64,000 bases of DNA from Paucibacter sp. KBW04 (lineage in GTDB: Bacteria; Pseudomonadota; Gammaproteobacteria; Burkholderiales; Burkholderiaceae_C). A model generated the notes under the pieces. The model saw only the letters and a list, made by a program, of their open reading frames with translations. It did not search any database and was not told the DNA's origin. The position numbers and the translations under genes were made by a program. Location of the stretch: assembly GCF_003852425.1 (NCBI RefSeq), contig NZ_QAJN01000023.1:1-64000 (forward strand), in the 5' to 3' direction. Positions 59,976-64,000 of this stretch are shown here, piece by piece. How positions within the stretch are numbered: the stretch's first letter is position 1; each line of letters begins with the position of its first letter.

Positions 59976-60455
59976 TCAGTGATGCTTGTGCTCGTCCGCC
60001 TTGGCGGGCTTGCCGCCCAGCTGGCGGGCCTCGGCCTTGATCTCGACCGTCTCGCGCTTTTTGTCGGCGCCCTCAAACACCAGGGTCAGGGGTACGCTGT
60101 CGCCGGCGTTCACCGGGGCTTTGAGGCCGATCAGCATGACGTGATAGCTGCCGGGCTTGAGCTCCACCGTCTTGCCGGCGGGCAGCTCCAGGGCAGGCAC
60201 GGCGCGCATCTTCATGGTCGTGCCTTCCATGGCCATCTCATGCACCTCGACCACCTCGGCCGCGGGCGAGCGCACCTCGACCAGGCGGCTGTCCGTCTTG
60301 GCCTTGAGCTGGAAGAAGGCGCCGGTGGCTTTTTGCTGGGCCACGGTGGCGCGCACCCAGGGCTGGCTCACTTCCACCTGGGCTTGAGCCGAGGCGGCGA
60401 ACAAGCAGCCGGAGGCCAGCAGGGCGAGGGAGAGTTGCTTGGTCATTTTCTTCAT
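59976..60455 (-). CDS. PCuAC-type periplasmic copper chaperone
   Basis: A 159-residue protein. The signal peptide (about 1-25) ends in SAQA. The PCuAC copper site is visible: VEVHEMAMEGTTMKM (H-x-M...M-x-M pattern) and GSYHVMLIGL with the second His and Met. The C terminus is His-rich (DEHKHH). Such proteins carry Cu(I), for example to the CuA site of cytochrome oxidase. The start at 60455 gives MKKMTKQ. It is the first gene of the second copper cluster. Confidence 0.92.
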   Translation of the reverse strand: MKKMTKQLSLALLASGCLFAASAQAQVEVSQPWVRATVAQQKATGAFFQLKAKTDSRLVEVRSPAAEVVEVHEMAMEGTTMKMRAVPALELPAGKTVELKPGSYHVMLIGLKAPVNAGDSVPLTLVFEGADKKRETVEIKAEARQLGGKPAKADEHKHH

Positions 60456-60520
60456 GCGGAAAAGTCCTTGTGGTTTGAATCGATGAGACCGGGGCGCGCA
60501 GCGCGGCTCGCCGGCCATTG

Positions 60521-61024
60521 TCAGGCCGGCTTGGCCTGGGCTTGGATCTGCTGCATATGGGCCACCATCTGCTCCAGGGCCTTGCTCCAGCCCGCGGTAA
60601 ACCCCATTTCCTCATGCCTTTGGCGTGCGGTCTCGTCGCGGTGTCTGGCGGTGGCGGTGTAGAGCGTGCGGCCCGGGCCCAGGGGCTTGAGCGCGATGGT
60701 GGCGGTGATGAAGGGCTCCAGGGCAGGGCGGAAGCCGGGGCCCAGCGCGTCGGTCCAGATCAGGCGCTCGTTCTCGATGATTTCCAGATAGCAGCCCGAG
60801 TGGGTGTGCTCCTGGCCCTCGGGGGAACGCATGACGGTGCGGAAAATGCCGCCAGCTTGCAGCACGATTTCGCACTCCACCGTCGTCCAAGGTGCCGGTG
60901 TGAACCAGTGCAGCAGGTGCTCGGGCTGGGTCCAGGCGGCCCAGATTTGGGCCGGGCTCAGGTCAACCTCGCTTTGGAATAAAAGATCCAGACGGGGGTC
61001 GAAGGAGAGTTCTACGCTGGGCAT
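60521..61024 (-). CDS. SRPBCC (AHSA1-like) protein
   Basis: A 167-residue cytoplasmic protein of the START/SRPBCC fold. DLSPAQIWAAWTQPEHLLHWFTP at the start and MGFTAGWSKALEQMVAHMQQI at the end are standard AHSA1 motifs. It has a hydrophobic cavity but no known catalytic role; similar proteins act as ligand carriers. It lies 65 bp upstream of the PCuAC gene on the same strand; whether it belongs to the cluster is not clear. Confidence 0.88.
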   Translation of the reverse strand: MPSVELSFDPRLDLLFQSEVDLSPAQIWAAWTQPEHLLHWFTPAPWTTVECEIVLQAGGIFRTVMRSPEGQEHTHSGCYLEIIENERLIWTDALGPGFRPALEPFITATIALKPLGPGRTLYTATARHRDETARQRHEEMGFTAGWSKALEQMVAHMQQIQAQAKPA

Positions 61025-61134
61025 GGTGGGACGTCCTTGCTAGGTATGCGGCGCAGAAAACACCGCGGCAAGGCTCAAGAATATCTTGCTTGCCGCAAAG
61101 TCCGGCTTGCACCACGCCGCCTGCCGCCCCAGCC

Positions 61135-61365
61135 TCAGTGCAGGGCCAGGTCTTGCGCTTCGCCGGGCGCTGGCTCCAGCAGCCGAGCCCGCACATTGCG
61201 CAGGGCGAAGATGGACAAAAAGCTGGTCACGCGCGCATCGGCGGCCAGGCTCTGGCGTTCGAATTCATAGAGCTGGCGAACATCATCCAAGGCTTGGTGG
61301 GCCTGTTCGGCCAGGGCTTGCAGGGCTGGGCCGGGGTCGCCTCCGGCATTGGGCATCAGGCTCAT
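61135..61365 (-). CDS. Small helical protein (possibly DUF3562-like)
   Basis: A 76-residue protein starting MSLMPNAGG with a GGAGG motif 6 nt upstream. The core is helical: LAEQAHQALDDVRQLYEFERQSLAADARVTSFLSIFALRNVRARLL, a pattern like DUF3562, small proteins common in Burkholderiales. The frame extends upstream to 61467 but that part lacks a ribosome-binding site. The function is unknown. Confidence 0.7.
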   Translation of the reverse strand: MSLMPNAGGDPGPALQALAEQAHQALDDVRQLYEFERQSLAADARVTSFLSIFALRNVRARLLEPAPGEAQDLALH

Positions 61366-61469
61366 GAAATCCTCCTGTGGAAATCTTTGAGCCTTCAGCC
61401 TACGCCGGCCGCCTGCGCCTGTCTTGCTCGCTTCGGCCTTCAATGCGGCTTCAATGACCCGCGTCAAAC

Positions 61470-62753
61470 TTATGCCTTGTTGGGCGCGCTCAGCAATTCC
61501 AGCAAAGTGCGCGCCACCACCTGGGTGGCGCGGCGAAGATCGGCGAGGTTCAGGCGTTCGTCGGCGCGCTTGGCATGGCTCTCCAACACCGTGCGGGGCC
61601 CGGCGCCGTAGATGGCTGCCGGGATGCCGTGCGCGCCGTAGAGCCGCACATCGGTGTAGAGCGGCGTGCCTGAGCTGGGGATGGGCTCGCCAAACACCGC
61701 CTCGCCATGTTTTTGCAAGGCCGCCACCAAGGCCTTGTTGCCGCTTTGCGGCTGCAGGGCATGGGCCAGCAAGAGGCGTTTGATCTCGACCTGGATGCCG
61801 GGGAAATCGGCCGCCGCATCACGAATCAGCTTGCGTAAGGTGGCTTCCACATGGACCGGGTCTTCCTCGGGAATCATGCGGCGGTCCAGCTTGAAGGTGA
61901 CGCGGCCGGGCACCACATTGGTATTGCTGCCGCCCTCGATACGCCCCACATTCAGGTAGGGGTGCTTGATGCCTTCGACCTGGGAGCAGACCTGACGATT
62001 CAAATCGTTCTGCTTGTACAGCACCTGCAAGATGCCGACCGCTGCCTGCAAGGCGTCGATGCCGCTGTCGGGAATCGCCGCATGGGCGCTTTGCCCCAGC
62101 ACCGTCACCTCCATCTGCAGGCAGCCGTTGTGGGCCGTCACCACCTGGTAGCTGAAGCCGGCGGCGATCAGCAGATCGGGCTTGGTGAGGCCTTCTTTGA
62201 GCAACCAGCCCGGGCCCAGCTCGCCGCCGAATTCTTCGTCGTAGGTGAAATGCAGCTCCACCCCGCCGCGCAAGTTCGCGCCGCTGAGCGACTCCAGCGC
62301 CCGCAGGGCAAAGGTGTAGGTGGCGAAGTCGCTCTTGCTGACCGCAGCAGCGCGGCCGAAGAGTTGGCCGGCGTGCAGATCACCCACGATCTCGCCGCTA
62401 TAAGGCCCATGGGTCCAGCCCTCGCCGGGTGGCACCACGTCGCCATGGGCGTTCAGCGCGATCACCGGGCCACCGGCCCCATGGCTGTCGCCGTAGCGGC
62501 GGCGCAAGATCAGATTGGTGATGCTCTCCATGCCTTGGGCTTGCACCAGCTCGGCGGGCACGGGGTATTGCTCGGCACTCAGGCCAAAGCCCTCCAACAG
62601 TTCGGCCGTGCGCCGTGCATGGGGCGCGTTATTGCCCGGGGGCGTGTCGGTAGGCAGCTGCACCAGGGCCTGCAAAAAAGCCACTTGCTCGGCGAAGTGA
62701 GCATCGATCCAGGCGTCGAGCTGGGCATTCAAATCATCAGGGCGGGTCGTCAT
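61470..62753 (-). CDS. M20-family metallopeptidase (ArgE/DapE type)
   Basis: A 427-residue zinc amidohydrolase of the M20 family. Metal motifs are LNAHGDVVPPG (H and D), the catalytic-glutamate region YDEEFGGELGPGW, and the dimerisation domain with GQSAHAAIPDSGIDALQAA. The end carries GSGTP-like SSGTPLYTDVR and a histidine in VLESHAKRADE. It would release an acyl or carbamoyl group from an amino acid or dipeptide. It lies 3 bp downstream of another M20-type gene, so the pair is one operon. Confidence 0.9.
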   Translation of the reverse strand: MTTRPDDLNAQLDAWIDAHFAEQVAFLQALVQLPTDTPPGNNAPHARRTAELLEGFGLSAEQYPVPAELVQAQGMESITNLILRRRYGDSHGAGGPVIALNAHGDVVPPGEGWTHGPYSGEIVGDLHAGQLFGRAAAVSKSDFATYTFALRALESLSGANLRGGVELHFTYDEEFGGELGPGWLLKEGLTKPDLLIAAGFSYQVVTAHNGCLQMEVTVLGQSAHAAIPDSGIDALQAAVGILQVLYKQNDLNRQVCSQVEGIKHPYLNVGRIEGGSNTNVVPGRVTFKLDRRMIPEEDPVHVEATLRKLIRDAAADFPGIQVEIKRLLLAHALQPQSGNKALVAALQKHGEAVFGEPIPSSGTPLYTDVRLYGAHGIPAAIYGAGPRTVLESHAKRADERLNLADLRRATQVVARTLLELLSAPNKA

Positions 62754-62756
62754 GGC

Positions 62757-64000
62757 TCAGAATTCCTGGGCTAGCTGCTCAAGCAGGGTTTGCATGGCCT
62801 CGGTGGCCAATTGGGCGTCGTCATTCGTGACCGACTCCAGCGGGTTGTGGCTGATGCCGCCGTTGGCGCCGCGCACAAACAGCATGGCCTGGGGCATCAG
62901 CCGATGCAGCTGCATGGCGTCGTGGCCGGCGCCGCTGGGCAGGCGCAGCAGCGGCAGGCCCAGGGTCGCCACGGCGCGTTCCCAGCGCGCTTGCCAGGTC
63001 GGGTCGCTGGGGGCGGCGTCGGCCACCATGGTGGGTGTGAGCGTGAAGTGCAGGCCGCGCCGCTCGCAGATCTCGGCCAGGCCGGCGCGCACTTGTGCGT
63101 CGAGTGCGTCGCGTGCCGGGTTGCTGGTGGCGCGCAAATCCAGGCTGAACTCGCAGCGGCCCGGCACCACATTGATGGAGCCGGCCGGCACCTTGAGCAT
63201 GCCCACCGTGCCCACGGCATCGGGGATCTGCGCGGCCGCCTGTTCCACCCGCAAGATCAACTCGGCCGCTGCCGCCGCTGCATCGCGGCGCCGATTCATG
63301 GGCGTGGTGCCCGCATGCGAGGCCTGGCCGATGATCTCGCCCAGATAGCGTCGGCTGCCGTTGATGGACGTGACGACGCCCAGAGGCAGGTCCAGCTCAT
63401 TCAGCACCGGGCCTTGCTCAATATGCACTTCGACAAAGCCCAGATAGTCCTCGGCCCGGCGTTGCAAGGCTTGGATGGCCTCAATGTTTGCAGGCAGGCT
63501 GGCCGTCTGCATGGCGCTGCGCATGGGCAGGCCCTCGGCGTCCAGCGCGTCCAGCCAGGCCGGATCGAAGTGGCCGGTGAGCGCGCTGGCGGCCAGAAAG
63601 CTGGCTTGGTAGCGCTGGCTTTCTTCCTCGGCAAAGGCGATCACTTCAATGCCGAAGGGCAGGCGGCGGCCGGCCTTGTGCAACTCGCGCACGCAGGCCA
63701 TGGCGACGAGCACGCCCAAGCGCCCATCGTATTTGCCTGCATTGCGCACGGTGTCGAAATGCGAGCCGGTAAGCAGGCGGCGGGGTTCTTTCTCATGGCC
63801 GTGATAGATGCCCAGCACATTGCCGACCGCGTCGATGCGGACCTCATCAAAACCGCAATCCTGCTGCATCCACCACTGCAGTCGGCGCGCCACCGTCTGG
63901 TGGGCCTCGCTGAGGTAGGTGACGGTCAGCTGACCCTGGGCGCGGAACTCGGGCTCCGAATGCACGGCCAACTCCTCCGCCCAGTCCAGCAGCAGATTGC
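62757..64000 (-). CDS. Allantoate amidohydrolase/N-carbamoylase-type M20 enzyme (partial)
   Basis: At least 414 residues, with the N terminus beyond the right edge: the frame stays open to 64000 and reads LLLDWAEELAVHSEPEFRA there. The hydantoinase/carbamoylase set of zinc ligands is present: GSHFDTVRNAGKYDGRLGV, FAEEESQRY, VEVHIEQG and the ISHNPLE end. QASHAGTTPMNRRRDA is the dimer-domain motif. Members split allantoate or N-carbamoyl amino acids, releasing ammonia. The next gene downstream is another M20 enzyme. The exact substrate is not decidable. Confidence 0.9.
   Translation of the reverse strand, partial: NLLLDWAEELAVHSEPEFRAQGQLTVTYLSEAHQTVARRLQWWMQQDCGFDEVRIDAVGNVLGIYHGHEKEPRRLLTGSHFDTVRNAGKYDGRLGVLVAMACVRELHKAGRRLPFGIEVIAFAEEESQRYQASFLAASALTGHFDPAWLDALDAEGLPMRSAMQTASLPANIEAIQALQRRAEDYLGFVEVHIEQGPVLNELDLPLGVVTSINGSRRYLGEIIGQASHAGTTPMNRRRDAAAAAAELILRVEQAAAQIPDAVGTVGMLKVPAGSINVVPGRCEFSLDLRATSNPARDALDAQVRAGLAEICERRGLHFTLTPTMVADAAPSDPTWQARWERAVATLGLPLLRLPSGAGHDAMQLHRLMPQAMLFVRGANGGISHNPLESVTNDDAQLATEAMQTLLEQLAQEF

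Overview
The window reads as a chromosomal segment of a high-GC betaproteobacterium of the order Burkholderiales, most likely from the Roseateles/Paucibacter/Leptothrix side. This is inferred from very high third-position GC, PEP-CTERM proteins, a CysB-type LysR regulator, DUF2946 proteins, a ModABC-ModE locus and typical Burkholderiales dispersed repeats. It holds about 60 protein genes. I saw no rRNA, tRNA, CRISPR array, prophage or complete insertion sequence.

Layout. 1-617 is a non-coding repeat block. 618-4100 (-) holds a NarX/NarL-like two-component pair, a conserved small protein and a small lipoprotein. 4531-9204 (+) holds a fusion of a PTS EIIC-like membrane domain with an EAL phosphodiesterase, a C69 dipeptidase, and an MBL-fold (ODP-like) protein behind a perfect FNR box. 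9225-16585 has two chemoreceptors with secreted and housekeeping hypotheticals between them. 16601-21671 holds a HAF-repeat PEP-CTERM protein, a Crp/Fnr regulator, an OsmC/rhodanese pair behind a palindrome, a PAP2 phosphatase and CysB. 22190-28869 carries an alpha/beta hydrolase with an HD protein, small DUF proteins, an amidohydrolase and a dienelactone-hydrolase-like protein.

29421-36805 is a metal-regulation block. nikR is followed by a TonB receptor with a NikR operator at 30067-30093. A DUF2946/Crp pair follows, then modABCE with a ModE-like box at 33554-33577. 37900-43494 (-) is a copper-handling cluster: DUF2946 protein, small membrane protein, YcnI-like protein, lipoprotein, MbnP, MbnH and an outer-membrane protein. 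A 164-bp MITE-like element lies inside it. 43594-52218 holds a 1-Cys peroxiredoxin, a YdeN-type hydrolase, an orphan molbindin, an Hcp-like PEP-CTERM protein, a PAS chemoreceptor, membrane proteins, a cation/proton antiporter and a helix-hairpin-helix protein with a Lys/Ala tail. 52324-54157 holds two paralogous PEP-CTERM proteins. 56416-60455 (-) is a second copper cluster (PCuAC, DUF2946, TonB receptor, YcnI). The window ends with two M20-family hydrolases, the last one cut by the edge.

Themes. Transition-metal handling dominates: two copper clusters, nickel and molybdate. Oxygen/nitrate signalling (NarXL-like pair, FNR box with ODP-like protein, Crp/Fnr factors), chemotaxis and PEP-CTERM surface proteins recur. 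The points most worth following are the MbnP/MbnH copper operon with its associated genes, the EIIC-EAL fusion, the FNR-ODP promoter, a hairpin that embraces the cysB start codon, and an unexplained structured region near 21.9 kb.
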